Assembly: GCA_001692895.1 (NCBI GenBank)
Contig: KV748199.1
Coordinates: 248,001 to 312,000 of the forward strand
DNA: 64,000 nt
From: Cenococcum geophilum 1.58
Taxonomy: Eukaryota; Ascomycota; Dothideomycetes; Gloniales; Gloniaceae
Direction: 5' to 3'
Below the pieces are notes generated by a model, which searched no databases, was not told where the DNA came from, and saw only the letters and a list, made by a program, of their open reading frames with translations. Made by a program: the position numbers and the translations under genes. This document shows positions 40,034 to 51,449 of the stretch, in pieces. Position 1 is the stretch's first letter; every line of letters starts with the position of its first letter.

Positions 40034-42561
40034 AGCCCAGATAAACTCGTACCTATATTACTAGTCTTTAGCACCTACCCTTAAATAACTAATAATTCTT
40101 TACTGTCTCCCTCTATTATATAATAAGCTAAGGCTATTTATAAGGTAATAAAGGAGGTATAATATCTCTATACTATACGCCAGGTTAATAATATACTAGG
40201 AATAAGAAATGGTCTAAATACCTTAACTACGCTTAATTTGCCACTTTAGTCTAAGGTACATATATAGCGTAAAAAGGGAGGATAGTTAGGCCTATATTAA
40301 CTTATTATAATTAATAGTTAGACTTATACTATTTAGATACTTTATAAACCCACTTAATTCTATTTAACTATTATTAAGCCTTATTATAAGAATAGCAGTT
40401 CTAAGCCTTTATAGGATATTATAAAAAATGCCTTAGAGGAGAGCTATAATTAATATGCTCTAAAAGGCAACCACAATTCTAATATAATTATAGTAGATAT
40501 ACCGTAACTATAACGCGGTAGAGGTCGCCTAAGGGGATTATAAAATCGCTAACATCTTATTAATTTTAAGGAGCAATTTATTGCCGCTATTAAGAATAGA
40601 GTTAAGCTATTAATGGCCTTTATAATAGCTAAGGAGAAGGCTAACTTTAAACTTGTAAAATAGCTCTAAAAGAAAGGTTATATTATAACCTTAGGGGTTC
40701 CTTTTTAAGTATCTAATAAGTAGGAGATCGATGGCCTTATTATAAGAGGAGTCTTTAAATTTAAGAAGTATAACCCTATTAAGTTTAATAAAGTTTATAT
40801 CTTTAAGTTAAGAATAGTTAATAAGATTAAAGGTAAAGCTACTAACGCCCTATTTAAGAAATTAAGGCTTATTATCTAGGGTTATAATAATAACGGTAAG
40901 GAGATAATTTTTATATAATCTTCTATAATTTAACAAGCTAGTTAGCGAGTTATTATTACGCTAGCTCCCTCCTTAATAAAGAATAAAATAGCGGTCTATT
41001 TATAAAATATTACTTAGGCCTATACCTAATTAAAGACGCACCTTTAGCGCTTAATATTAGTATACCTTTTAGAGTAAATTCGTTACTAATATCCCAAGGA
41101 TATAATTATAGTTATACTTAAGCTATTATATAGTATTATAGAGGTAGAAACCTATTAGTAGGCTACCTATAGTAAGCACTATAAAGAGAAGCTTTTAATA
41201 ACTACTTTTATATTTAATTTATACTTCCTTATTATAACTATAGGAACTCTATTTAGAATTATTGGTATATAAACTAATAATATAATTATCTTAGGAGATA
41301 ACTAATTCTTAGCTTTTAAGGAAGATAAGCTAATAAAGGCAAATCTTATAGTAAAGCTAAAGGAAAAGCTTAATTTAATAATACTATTACTTTTTAATAA
41401 ATGTATCCTCTCCCTAAATAAGGATTCTATTACTTTACGCTAGAAGGGTTAAGGTAAGAAGATTAATGTTATTAACGTTAACTCTCTAAAATAAGAATAT
41501 ATAGAGTAACGCGCTTGCGAAGCTTATATTACTTCTATCTATTAACCTAAGGCTTTATTTAATCTCTCTATTACCGCCTAATACTAGAAACCAACTAAGG
41601 ATAATATCCTTACCCTAAATAAGCGTCTTTTCTAGTAAATAAACTATCTTAATTAGGGACTACTTTATATGCCTATTAATCTTCCTACCGCTAAGCTCTT
41701 TATATTTATTAATAGATCGTTTATAAATAATAAAGATTTTAGCTTCTAGCTAGGATATAAAATTATTATCGCGAATAAATCTACTAGAGAGAATAACTTT
41801 ATAATTTATAGCAATCTTATCTATTAGAGCTTAACTAAGAGTAAGCGCGTTACTTAAAGCATTCTAGTATTAGAAATATATAGAATAGTTAGCGGAGTTA
41901 ATATAGTAATTACAATTAGAACTACCCTAAAGATAATTATAGATTAACTTAAACTTCCTATTATCCCTATAATTATATATACTAACTTATACTCCCTCTA
42001 TAAGTGTTTAGTTAAGCTTAGTACTATAAAGGAGAAGCGTCTCATAATTAATATTATGGCACTTTATTAATCCTATAAACGGTAAAAACTCTTTAAATTT
42101 TAATAGATTAACGGTTAAGATAACCTAGTAGATATAATAATAAAGGTAAACCTAAATAAGGCTTTAGAAACGTTTACTAATATAAATACTTTATATATAT
42201 AAGTTAAAGGTTAGGTTAAAAGGAAGTAGGAGTATAATAATCTGCGGACCCTAATTCTAACTAGCTAATTAGGATTTTCCATCCCCGGGATAAAAAATTA
42301 CTATTAGCTCGCTTATAGCTAGCGCCTTAGCGGCCCTAACGGCTCTAATATAATATCTACCTACGACTTCTTAGCAAGAAAGCACCGCGTGCTAAAGAGG
42401 CAAATTTTGGGACAGTGAGACTTATATTATAATAGCAATAGTAAATAAAAAGGATTTATATTTGTTATAATAGTCAAGCAGTATTTATATATAGATAGCA
42501 ACTATAAAAGAAGAGTTGCTAGTGTCGGGAATAAGGCAAGTTGCGGTCATATACGGCAAAC

Positions 42562-42774
42562 TGTCAGGTGAAACCTGAGTATATAGTTATATAGCTGCGA
42601 GGTACAGGCGACCCGCAGGCGACTCGCCTGTGAGGCACGTGCGCTATACGTGCCTATAGAAACCCCTTACCTCGCACCTTAGACTCCTCCTTCTCCCTTA
42701 AGGATTCGTCTCTGTCTATACAATATACCCTATTATTCCATTATTAAGCTCCCTATCTATATCCTTACCTTATA
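42562..42774 (+). repeat. 5' LTR of element D
   Basis: 213 bp, starting TGTCAGGTGA. It contains a GC-rich inverted repeat (CAGGCGA...TCGCCTG, about 42605-42632). Confidence 0.93.
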
Positions 42775-42833
42775 TTTAAATCCTTACCAATCCCTTTGGG
42801 AGGATAGCCGGTTTAATTTTCCTATAATCTACG

Positions 42834-43930
42834 ATGCCTCCGAAGATAAGATTAACCCCTACACTTAACGGCAATACGCCCGCGATATGACGGTAGAACG
42901 CCTTAGGATCTAGTATAGACGAAGCCTCTATACTAGTAACATCTGGGCTACCTTCCGAATCTTAAGATAATTAGACATCTACGAACGCTAGAGACTAGTT
43001 TAACTTATATACCTAGGCTTAATAGAAGCTTAGTAAGGTTACTAGCGTCCTACCGAATACTACTAACCCGAAGGAGCTAGATAAGCTAGCTAAGAAAATA
43101 GCTAACTTACGGAGCATTATTAACTTAATAAAGCCCTCCTGTTATTATTATCTCTTAAGCGAAGAATATAAGTCACGTAGTAAGCGTATACGCCGAACGA
43201 ATCTTAACGCCCTAGTTAAGAAGTTACTACCTAATATTAGTGGCACTACTTAACAGAAGTTTAACTGGTGGATCGCCGCAGTTAAGAACTAATTTAAGGT
43301 TAACGACGCTAACTATAACTGCGAGCGACGTACGCGTTAGGCCATTGAAGGTCTTGCAAAAGTGAAGATAATTACTTAACTAGTACATCGCCGGCTGGGC
43401 GCTAAAGATAAAGGTCCTTTACTATGGGATAAATTTAAGATTATAGTCTAAGACTAGATTAAGGACCCTATAGTAAGACGCTTTAATAATGCTACTACGT
43501 ACTATATAACTGTAATAAAGGAGAACCAGAAGTTTAATACCTTCTTAGCCCGTATATATAGCTTAGAGGACCTCTTATTATATACCCCCTTTATCAATCC
43601 TAATTAGCAGGTAGACTTTTAGTTCTTATGTCTCCTAATCTACCTATAAGCAGAGCTCTTCCGCCAGAACTTCGCTGCATAGGTAAGAACTGCTAAGGAC
43701 CTCTTTACTAAAGTCCGCCGTGTAGAGCAATTGCTTAATACCACGAAGCTTGTAAAAGATCGCATAGTTAGTAGTAGATCCTCGCGCTTAAAGCGCGGTT
43801 ATAGCGTAAGCTTTATAGGGTTAGGTTTAGAAGACAGAACCTAAGGAAGGCGAGGCTTTCCTAAGTAAACCCCTAGGGAGACTACTTAACAGCTGGATGG
43901 CCCTAAGGACCCCCTGGACGCCGGCGCTAC
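42834..43930 (+). pseudogene. gag-like frame of element D, fossil
   Basis: It starts at an ATG 60 bp after the 5' LTR (Met-Pro-Pro-Lys start) and stays protein-like in one frame for roughly 360 codons, with interspersed stops. The middle part (about 43430-43760) resembles the helical gag core seen in LTR elements (F-x-x-F-L-A-R-x-x-x-L-E-D-L-type pattern). The basic, Arg/Ser/Gly-rich end would suit nucleic-acid binding. No zinc knuckle is clear. It probably depends on another element's enzymes; which one is unknown. Confidence 0.6.
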
Positions 43931-44029
43931 GCCTATAACTTACTAGAGGAACGCAGGTAGTAACCGTAAAGAACACTAGCGGTAAGCTATTGTAGATAAG
44001 TCCTAGCTATTAGGCGATAGGTAGTAGGT

Positions 44030-45330
44030 CTGTTTATAACCAGGGTCCTTTAACTAGGGTCCTTTAACCCACTAGTAACCTGTTAGTAGTAACCTGTACC
44101 AATAACTGTGTGTATATGTTATATAATAGGCCCGTCTATAACTAGGGTCCTTTAACCGGGGTCTATGACCTACTGGTAACCTACTAGTAGTAACCTATAC
44201 TAATAATATATACATTACTCTATAAAGACTTAGATAACGTATACCCTAAATATATACCTTATATAGGCGCATCGCGACCCAATATTAAATAGGAAGAAAA
44301 CTTGGATACTGCATACCCTAAACGCACATTATGCGCAGGTATATCGCGACCCGATATTAGAGAAAAGAAAGCTTGGATACTATATACCCCTAAGCGTATA
44401 CCTTACGCAGGCGCATCGCGACCCGATAACCCTATAAGTCACTAGTCAATTTTATCCGTGGAGCAAAAGGGACGCCTTACGCTCTACGCGTGATCAGCTA
44501 ACTTAGGGGCGAGTCCCTACCAGTAATAGATACCGCCTATAACCGGGGTCCTTTAACTAGGGTCCTTTAACCCGCTAGTAACCTGCTAGTAGCGACCTGT
44601 ACTAATGACTTATATCTTAAAGGATAGATCTATCCGTAACTGGGGTCCTTTAACTAGGGTCTACGACCTACTAGTGACCTGCTAGTAGTGACCTGTACTA
44701 ACGATTTATATATTAGACTTGGATACCATATACCCCTAAACGTATATTATGCGTAGGCGTATTGCGACCCAACGTTAGATAGGCAGAAGACTTAGATACC
44801 GTATACCCCTAAACGTATACCTTACGCAGGCGCATCGCGACCCGATGTAACTACGTATATGCTACGCATGTGCTACGTAGATAACGTAAGGCTAAAGTAT
44901 AAAGTCGGCGGTGGATTTAATGGGTATACTGCCCTACTACTACACGTCTGGCTATATGCGAATAACCTATAACCTACCCACGAAGTATACACGGCGCTAC
45001 GCCGGTATAGCGTAAGGCTAAAGCGGGGTTAGCGGCGGATTTAATAGGTATATAGCCTTACTGTTTATAAATCTGGCTGTATGCAAATAACCTACGACCT
45101 ACCTGTAAGGTATTAGCGACCTGCTTGTATAAGTACGCATCTAGAATTTGGCAGAATTTGGCAGAATTTGGCAGAACTTGGCGGAATCTCTATATGCTAC
45201 GCAGGTATAGTATAAGGCCAAAGTATAGGGTTAGCGGTGGATTTAACGGGCATACTGCCTTACCACTATACGCCTGGCTATATACGAATAACCTATAACT
45301 TACCGGCGAAGTATATACCTATCTTTTCGT
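44030..45330 (+). repeat. Complex tandem repeat array in element D
   Basis: Three interleaved repeat types. Type 1 contains a GGGTCCTTTAAC word and a CTAGTAGTAACCTGTACTAA-like end (near 44040, 44140, 44535 and 44640). Type 2 is a roughly 65-70-bp unit with TTGGATAC, CCCCTAAACGTATA and GCGCATCGCGACCC (near 44225, 44300, 44370, 44705 and 44785). Type 3 has GCTACGCAGGTATAG and GCGGTGGATTTAA (near 44875, 45000 and 45195). A short tandem of AGAATTTGGC lies at 45140-45186. It is non-coding in appearance. Confidence 0.8.
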
Positions 45331-45450
45331 GCGCAAAATCAGGACACTCTTTCCCTTTTTAATTTTTCCTTATTAAGGTTTTTTATGGGGTTTTATTGAG
45401 GCCTAAGTACATAAAGGATCGGGGACGACCCTTTTTAAAGGGGGGGGCAT

Positions 45451-45663
45451 TGTTAGGTAAAACCTAAGCATATAGTTATATAGCTGCGAGGTACAGGCGA
45501 CCCGCAGGCGACTCGCCTGTAAGGCACGTACGCTGCACGTGCCTATGGAAACCCCTTACCTCGCACCTCAGACTCCTCCTTCTCCCTTAAGGATTCGTCT
45601 CTGTCTATACAATATACCCTATTGTTCCATCATTGAGCTCCCTATCTATATCCTCACCTCACA
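45451..45663 (+). repeat. 3' LTR of element D
   Basis: 213 bp, ending CCTCACA. It partners 42562-42774 with transition-only differences. Confidence 0.93.
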
Positions 45664-45836
45664 CAAACTACCGTCACGTAATAGCAAGTTGCCATTACGT
45701 GTCGCCGCGGCACTAGCGTAGCGAGGAGCCTTAAGTTCCTCGCCCTCCCTCTTTCTAATAAATAAGCTTTATTAACTAACATCACTATAACCTACTCGAG
45801 TAGTCGTTATTGGTGAGTTACCCTATATAACCAACA

Positions 45837-47110
45837 ATAAGTTAACTAAATAGGGCTACTTTATAGCATATATAGAAGAAATCTTAGTAAAGGATATCGC
45901 TAAAATCTATATTAGGGAAGTGTTTATAAGATATAAAGTACTAAGTAAAATTATATTAGATAAGGATTTTAGATTTATAGTAACATTTTAAAAAGTATTC
46001 TTAGCGGAATAAGGAGTTAGAGTAGTAACTTTTACTATATATTATCCGCAGACGAATAAATTAACGGAAAGATTAAATTAGACGCTAGAATAGTATCTAA
46101 GATATTATATTAATTATATATAGAATAATTAGGTATTATTATTACCAGTTATATAGTTTATATACAATATAACACTATAAGAAGAAATAGGTATATTACT
46201 ATTTAAGGCAAATTACGGATATAAGCTAAAAATATTATTATTACTATAATAAGTAAAGAAAATAAGTAGTATAGCTAAAGAAAAAATAAAGATATTAATA
46301 AATCTTTATATAGACCTTATAGAATTAGCAAAAAAGGTATTATAACGCTAAGAGATCTAAGGGACTACAGTAAAAACTGGTTAGTACGATATCTGATTAC
46401 AACGATATACTCTATATTACGATCTACACCCCTTAATCAAAGCGTTTTTGCTGTAATATTACGATATTCTGACTTTTGATGATATCGTTAAGTCTCCCCC
46501 ACCAAAATCGGTATAACCAGTAGAGATTTTGTATGGGAGGGAGCCTAATTTAGCCGGTAAAGTGGACGCCTTAAGCCTTTTTAAGTATAAAGCCCCCCCT
46601 TTAATTGCTTATTAACCCAACACGTGACTCTTTATATAACAATACCATTGGTATAACGATACGCTCGGCCGTATAAACCGTATCGTACTAACCAGTTTTC
46701 ACTGTAGATCTTAAGGAGGGGGATAAAGTATAGCTACTATATAAAAATTTTAAGAGTTAATAACTAAGTAAGAAGTTAAACTACGTTAGACTAGAACCTT
46801 TTAAAATTATATAAAGAATTTTACTAGTTATATTTAAGTTAGACCTACTAGCTAAGATAAAGATCTACCCTATATAGTATATTATAATACTAGAGCCAGT
46901 ATATAGGAATATTAAGCTACTAATTTATAAAGCAGACACGTATAGAGGATAAAAGGAAGATAAATAGTAAGTTTTAAAAATTATTAGTTATAAGGACATT
47001 AATAATAAAATATAGTATAAGGTTAAGTAAATAGGCTATAATAAGACTACCTAGGAACTACTATAAAATTTAAAGAATACTAAAGGAAAGGTATAGGTGT
47101 ATTAGAGGAA
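45837..47110 (+). pseudogene. pol of G1, second part: integrase core and chromodomain
   Basis: This resumes G1 right after Copia-A2. The integrase core runs to about 46360 and is interrupted by the MITE at 46368-46704. Sequence then matches G3 (38470 onward), leading to a chromodomain near 46940-47110. It is fossil, with many breaks. Confidence 0.82.
46368..46704. mobile_element. 337-bp MITE, Tc1/mariner type
   Basis: A short non-coding element with 24-bp terminal inverted repeats (CAGTAAAAACTGG... at 46368-46391 and its inverse at 46681-46704, one transition apart). It is flanked by the dinucleotide TA (46366-46367 and 46705-46706). The sister Gypsy copy has the empty site GGGACTAGATCTTAAGG at about 38470, so the boundaries are sure. 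The TA target and CAGT ends fit the Tc1/mariner group. No transposase is inside. The first third repeats an ACGATAT-type word. Its composition is much less TA-skewed than its host's. Confidence 0.92.
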
Positions 47111-47199
47111 AACAAGTTAAGTAATATTAAGAAGGAGCTAAAGATAAAAGAATTAATTAAAGGTAATAGGCGAGCCGGATTATCTAAGAGATCTACTAC

Positions 47200-47480
47200 T
47201 AGCGTATAAGCTGTTTCCGCCTCTTCTTAATTAAAATCCTTTTTAGCTTTTTTAGCCTTAAGTTTAAATAGACCTTACTCTACTAAGTAAAGCTCTTTTA
47301 AGCGTACCTTTTTATAAACCTTTACTAGATAGTTTAGGCAAGTATAAGTATCTAGTTAAGCTTTTAGAGCCTAAGACGCCTTATTAAAATAACGCTATAC
47401 CTTAATAAAGGCCTTAACTAGCTTACTCTTTAGTTTTTTAGCTATTACTAATATGTATAACCTTAAAGGAGATTAAATAA
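47200..47480 (-). other. Antisense coding-like tract in G1, before the 3' LTR
   Basis: About 95 codons on the minus strand, rich in Lys, Leu, Val and Tyr, with only TAA/TAG interruptions. It sits in the same position as the G3 tract (38945-39310). The pattern K-x-x-K-K-V-x-x-K-E followed by Q/E-x-G-L appears shared. Function is unknown. Confidence 0.42.
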
Positions 47481-47848
47481 GGAACTAAATAGATATAAAG
47501 AATAATAAAACGTATATACTTAGCGTTAGAGATAGATTAAACATTATAGAATAATTATATATTTACTCGCATATACTTAGTATAAAAAGAAGGTTAGCGA
47601 CTAAATAAAGCTATAATTATAATATATATTAACTTCTTCTCCATATAATAAAAATAGGATAGTATAACTTTACTAAGTAATAGAATAAATGTCACTAGCT
47701 GGTTATAACGATTAGACGCAAAAGATCTAATAGGAGGTATTAAAAATAATAAAGGTTATTAAATTAAAGATGGGAATGCTATACCTCCAATAGACAACTT
47801 AGAGATAAGAGATATCTTTAAGGATAAAGATAAAGAGAAGGGGGATAG

Positions 47849-48268
47849 TATTACGGACCTTATATTAGCAGTAACACAACTACTAAAAATAGATATAAAT
47901 AGGTTAGTTAAGATAGTATAGGAGGCACTAGAACTAATTAAGCTATAGGATAAAGGGTAGCTAAGTTATATAGCTAGTTATATTATAAGTTTAAGACGTG
48001 GGAATATAGGAACGTAGAAATATAATATACTAATATACTAACGTACTAATGTACTAAACCCTTTACTATAGGGAGGAGTTATATATTTAAGGACACACAG
48101 TCTCTATAGATAGTTTCTCTTCTTTATAGTAAATCTTAAAATATAATTGGAGTTAATCTATTAGGCAACCACTCCACCAATTATTATTACATTGTTAACT
48201 TCTTATTTACCTATATACCTAGCCTATTAATAAGTCTACCGTAGTTCCTACTATAAGGCTTCGTTACA
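47849..48268 (+). repeat. 3' LTR of G1
   Basis: The 420-bp partner of 16818-17237, ending GCTTCGTTACA. It is preceded by a purine-rich stretch (about 47832-47846, AGAGAAGGGGGAT-like), the expected polypurine tract for a plus-strand element. Confidence 0.9.
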
Positions 48269-48273
48269 TATAT

Positions 48274-49987
48274 AGTTATAATTAGGAAGCTATAGTAATG
48301 GTCTAGCCTTTTCTATATACTATACGGTAGAAGACTATAGTACTTATATAATAGTAGTTAATTATAGGTAGGATAATAAGGGGTTCTTTAGGTTAATGCC
48401 CTGGGGAGTAAATAGAGGCGGCTAGGCTATATCCTAGATAAGTCTCTCTATAGTATTTAGAGTTAAAGGTTACTTCTTTCTTTTCCTAGTTAATAGTAGG
48501 ATTGTATTATTTAAGCTAGCTTATTCTAAGGATAATAGGGTAGTTAATAAGTGGTATAATATAGGCCTAGAGCTCTTCTTAGTGCCCATTTATATCTAAG
48601 TAGAGTTATACTACGTAGGTAATCTTCTATATAGTATAACTATTATTAGCGAGTTATAGGGCGCGGGCTTTAGTAAAGGGTAAGGTAAGTAGGTTATAAG
48701 TACGCATAAATTAGGTATTTATAAATTTATTAATAGCTCCGTAGTTAATTATAGAACAGCTTTTATATTATTTTTTAGAAGTAGTTCCTATTATAGGTAA
48801 AACTATCTATTTTCGTCTATTTATCTTTACTAAGTTATTATCAAGTAGGCCAATATATAGATCCCTCCGTTATTAGGGCGTCCTAACTTATAACTTAGGG
48901 CTAAAACTTAGTGTTTTCCGCTTCCGTATCTAATTCTACTGCTATTACTACGGTTTTATTTTATATAGTAGTGGCGTATAGTAATATATTTGGTATTTAG
49001 GGTATTAGGCGGTAGCTACTAAACTTAGCTATTAGGTAGTTTAGGTTATCGTAATAACAGCCTTTTTAATAGCATTTATAGCAGCGTCCTAGTTTCTAGA
49101 GTAGCTCGCGCTCTCTATCTAAAAGCTTTTATGGAAAGGTTAGTATAGAGAGGTTAATATTGGCTCTAGTGGTCCTTAAGGTAGTAGGCGTTAGTAGCTT
49201 AGTATATATAGGTTTAGTAGGCCCAAAGGGCTTCTATAAAGAGGTCTTTAGGTAAAGATTAGTAGTAGCAATCTAATTTAGTTATCGTTTAATCTTATAT
49301 AGGGCTGTTACTATATTATAAAAATTGTTATAGTTATAGCTAGCGGCTACGTAACTAAGGCGATAAGTAACTTTTTTAAGGAAATCCTTCTAGTCTTTAG
49401 TATTATCTTAGGTAAGGGGTTTTATATATTTCTGGAATTTAATATAGAACTTATTAAATAATTTAATAGGGCTTATTTTTAGGGTACGTAGTTTAGCTTA
49501 GCTAGTGGCCAATAGGTTATAGTTACGGTATATTAGGTTAATATTATTAAGGACTTCCTAGTAGGACTGCTACTTTTAGGGGCTATTAGTCTCCTATTAG
49601 GCGAAGAGTCTATTAAATAGTATATCCTTTATTCGCCTAATAATATAGCTAATCTTAATATCTTCTATAGGAAAAAGGTAGGCGCTCTATATAAGGGCGC
49701 GGAAAGACTTTAGGGAAGATTCGAAGGAATAATATAAATTCTATCTAAATCTAAGGGTATATAGCTCTCGCTAAGAACAAGACGTTGCGTAAAAAAGTGA
49801 AAGGAATAACAAGAGAATTATATAATTAAATAGTCAGGGGCTTGGTGGTCGATGCGTGCGTATATACGCACGCGGTCTTCGACAGACTTTGGTAGAATTC
49901 AATTGATCTGGTAGAATTCGGTCAAAGCGTCGGAATTTATCTATCGAGTGTTTCACTGAGACATTCCTACTGTAACTGGGCTAGTCC
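48274..49987 (-). mobile_element. Gypsy G2, gag side, broken
   Basis: The rest of G2 after the G1 insertion. On the minus strand gag runs from about 49790 down to about 49000. It has a helical core near 49480-49300 and a zinc-knuckle-like CYKC stretch near 49090-49060. A protease/linker region follows toward 48274, where it would join the RT part ending at 16817. The leader 49790-49987 is less mutated and contains a palindrome at 49854-49873. Many breaks. Confidence 0.72.
49854..49873. repeat. Perfect 20-bp palindrome
   Basis: GCGTGCGTATATACGCACGC is its own reverse complement. It lies in the G2 leader between gag and the putative 5' LTR. A GGTAGAATTC word follows twice within 50 bp. Confidence 0.85.
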
Positions 49988-51131
49988 TGTTACACTCTAG
50001 GTTAGTTTCTTACGGATTTATATCTTTTAGTAGCTATATCTATTACAGTCTCCCTAAAAGACTAGGGGATTAGGGTAATATATATTAGACCCTATAGTAG
50101 CGGCTTAAGTTAATTATTATCGCTACTCTAGTAAGGGTTCCTGTTAGGTAAGGCTACTTAGCGCTAATTCTCTATTAGGCGTTAAGTAGGTAAAGTTACT
50201 AAGGGTATAAAGACTTAGGTAGCGTTATATATAGTAAAGAGGTATCTAGCGTTATTATAAATATACTCGTTAAGCTAAGATTATAGGTATTTAATTATAT
50301 CCTCTTTTTTAGTAACTATAGCAATAAGTATAATCTTAGCCTTCTTTAACTATTAGATATCGCGTTTAGATACACAGAGGTTATCTTTAGTCTTTTAGCG
50401 CGTGTTATTAGCGAGCGCCTTATAAGCTTATAGGTCTTAGATAATATTATAATCTTAGGCAGTATGCATTTTAGCTTATATAAGCTTTAGGTAGTAGTTC
50501 TATAAAAGGCGGTAGTATTTATTAGGTTCTTATACTACCCTTTTTATAAATATCTTAGCGTCTTATATTTTAATCTTAATAGATAGTAGCCCTTCTACTT
50601 GCTTATCTATAGTTATATAGTTAATAAAGGATAAGATATTATTAGTGTCTACCTTATTAAGGTTATTATAATTTTCTAAGCCACTAGGCTTCCCTTTATG
50701 GGTTAAGGTTAGGGCTAATTAATCGAATTCTTCTAGGGTTAATTAGTGGCGTAGGTTAAGTATAGGTATTAGATTACTTTTTAGGTTTAATATAGTAGCT
50801 AATAAGAAATATTGTCTTACTATTATAGGTTCCTTAGAAGTATAAAGTAAGGTAACTTATAAATACGCTACTTTTAGTAGCATCTATAGTATTATAAAGA
50901 TGTAGAATTGTCGTATACTAAGCGTTGGTAGTAAAAAAGGCGTAACGTAATATTATAGGACGGGGGTAGTAGCTATACTAAAGCGTATGTATTTAAGAAG
51001 TCTATAAGACGTTACGCAATCAATCGTAAGGAGGTAATATACCTACGCGTAGCTAATATAAGCTGTACGCGAGGTGTACGCGAGAGCACGGGGCTCTCCT
51101 CTAGAGGCCCCTACGGTGGGGTTCCGTAACA
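49988..51131 (-). repeat. Candidate 5' LTR of G2 with a coding-like tract
   Basis: 1,144 bp bounded by TGTTAC at 49988 and GTAACA at 51131. On the minus strand it begins TGTTACGGAACC, resembling the LTR starts of G1 (TGTTACGGACC) and G3 (TGTTACGAAC). It sits just before the G2 gag leader, which suits a 5' LTR. No partner copy is in the window and the flanks do not repeat, so this is an inference. Unusually for an LTR, the minus strand from about 50900 to 50000 reads as some 300 protein-like codons with about 25 interruptions. It could instead be a separate insertion. Confidence 0.42.
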
Positions 51132-51449
51132 CCTACTCTAAAACACTTATTTTAGTGTTTATAGTTATACTAAAGTCTCTATTACTTTTAGGTATCTTAT
51201 AAGCTCTACTTTATATACTTTTATTACTTCTTCTATTTCTAAAGGTACCCTTATACTTTTTAGTAGATATCCTTAAACTTCCTAATAAGATCCTATAATT
51301 AATTATACGGCCTTAGCTAGTAATTACTAGGTATACTATTAAATCTAAATAGTTCGACGTTATAGGCAATCTGACTTAGTATATACTTATATAATATATA
51401 TTACTTTAAATTATAAGCGTACTCCGTATATAGAAGTAGCTTATACTAA

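Larger units (their letters stand above)
42562..45663 (+). mobile_element. Element D: short gag-only LTR element with internal repeat array
   Basis: A 3,102-bp LTR element with 213-bp LTRs (42562-42774 and 45451-45663) and a 5-bp duplication CAAAC (42557-42561 and 45664-45668). A polypurine tract (AAAGGGGGGGGCAT) ends at 45450. The internal part holds one gag-like frame (42834 to about 43930) and then about 1.3 kb of tandem repeats. No protease, RT or integrase is seen, so it is non-autonomous by structure. It inserted in the 3' LTR of Copia-A2. The LTR pair differs at about 16 sites, all transitions. gag is broken many times. Confidence 0.9.
22517..45836 (+). mobile_element. Copia-A copy 2: full-length Ty1/Copia element with nested insertions, broken
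   Basis: A plus-strand copy of the Copia-A family. Its LTRs are at 22517-22682 and 42533-45836 (the latter split by element D), with a 5-bp duplication ATAAG (22512-22516 and 45837-45841). gag starts at the ATG near 22791 and runs to about 24250. Integrase is near 25100-25560, then continues after G3 copy 1 at 40039. RT lies near 40790-41500 and RNase H near 41690-42130. The gag-IN-RT-RH order is diagnostic of Copia. Subtracting the insertions it is about 6 kb, matching copy 1. It is eroded by many stops, including the conserved gag and RT blocks. Confidence 0.9.
42533..45836 (+). repeat. 3' LTR of Copia-A2, split by element D
   Basis: It starts TGTCGGGAATAAGGCAAG at 42533 and ends ATAACCAACA at 45836. 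Element D plus its duplication accounts for 3,107 bp, leaving about 197 bp. That is some 30 bp longer than the other three LTRs of the family. The extra length is a local repeat of the GCAAGTTGC region (near 42536-42561 and 45664-45700). Confidence 0.85.
16818..48268 (+). mobile_element. Gypsy G1: full-length chromodomain LTR element with nested insertions, broken
   Basis: A plus-strand Ty3/Gypsy element with 420-bp LTRs (16818-17237 and 47849-48268) and a 5-bp duplication TATAT (16813-16817 and 48269-48273). Order: gag from the ATG at 17279 with a zinc knuckle near 18265-18310; a long spacer of unknown coding-like sequence (about 18640-20150); protease (20190-20480); RT (20750-21600); RNase H (to about 22000); integrase (22000-22516, resuming 45837-46360); chromodomain (about 46940-47110). 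It is interrupted by Copia-A2 and by a MITE at 46368. All coding parts are fossil, with many in-frame stops. A chromodomain after integrase marks the chromovirus branch. Confidence 0.9.

Noticed and set aside
44030-45330. CRISPR-like array
   Set aside because: Repeat units are interleaved, unequal and diverged, lie inside an LTR element, and the window looks fungal.
45539-45721. 60-codon plus-strand ORF
   Set aside because: It runs from the 3' LTR of element D into the Copia-A2 LTR. No protein features.
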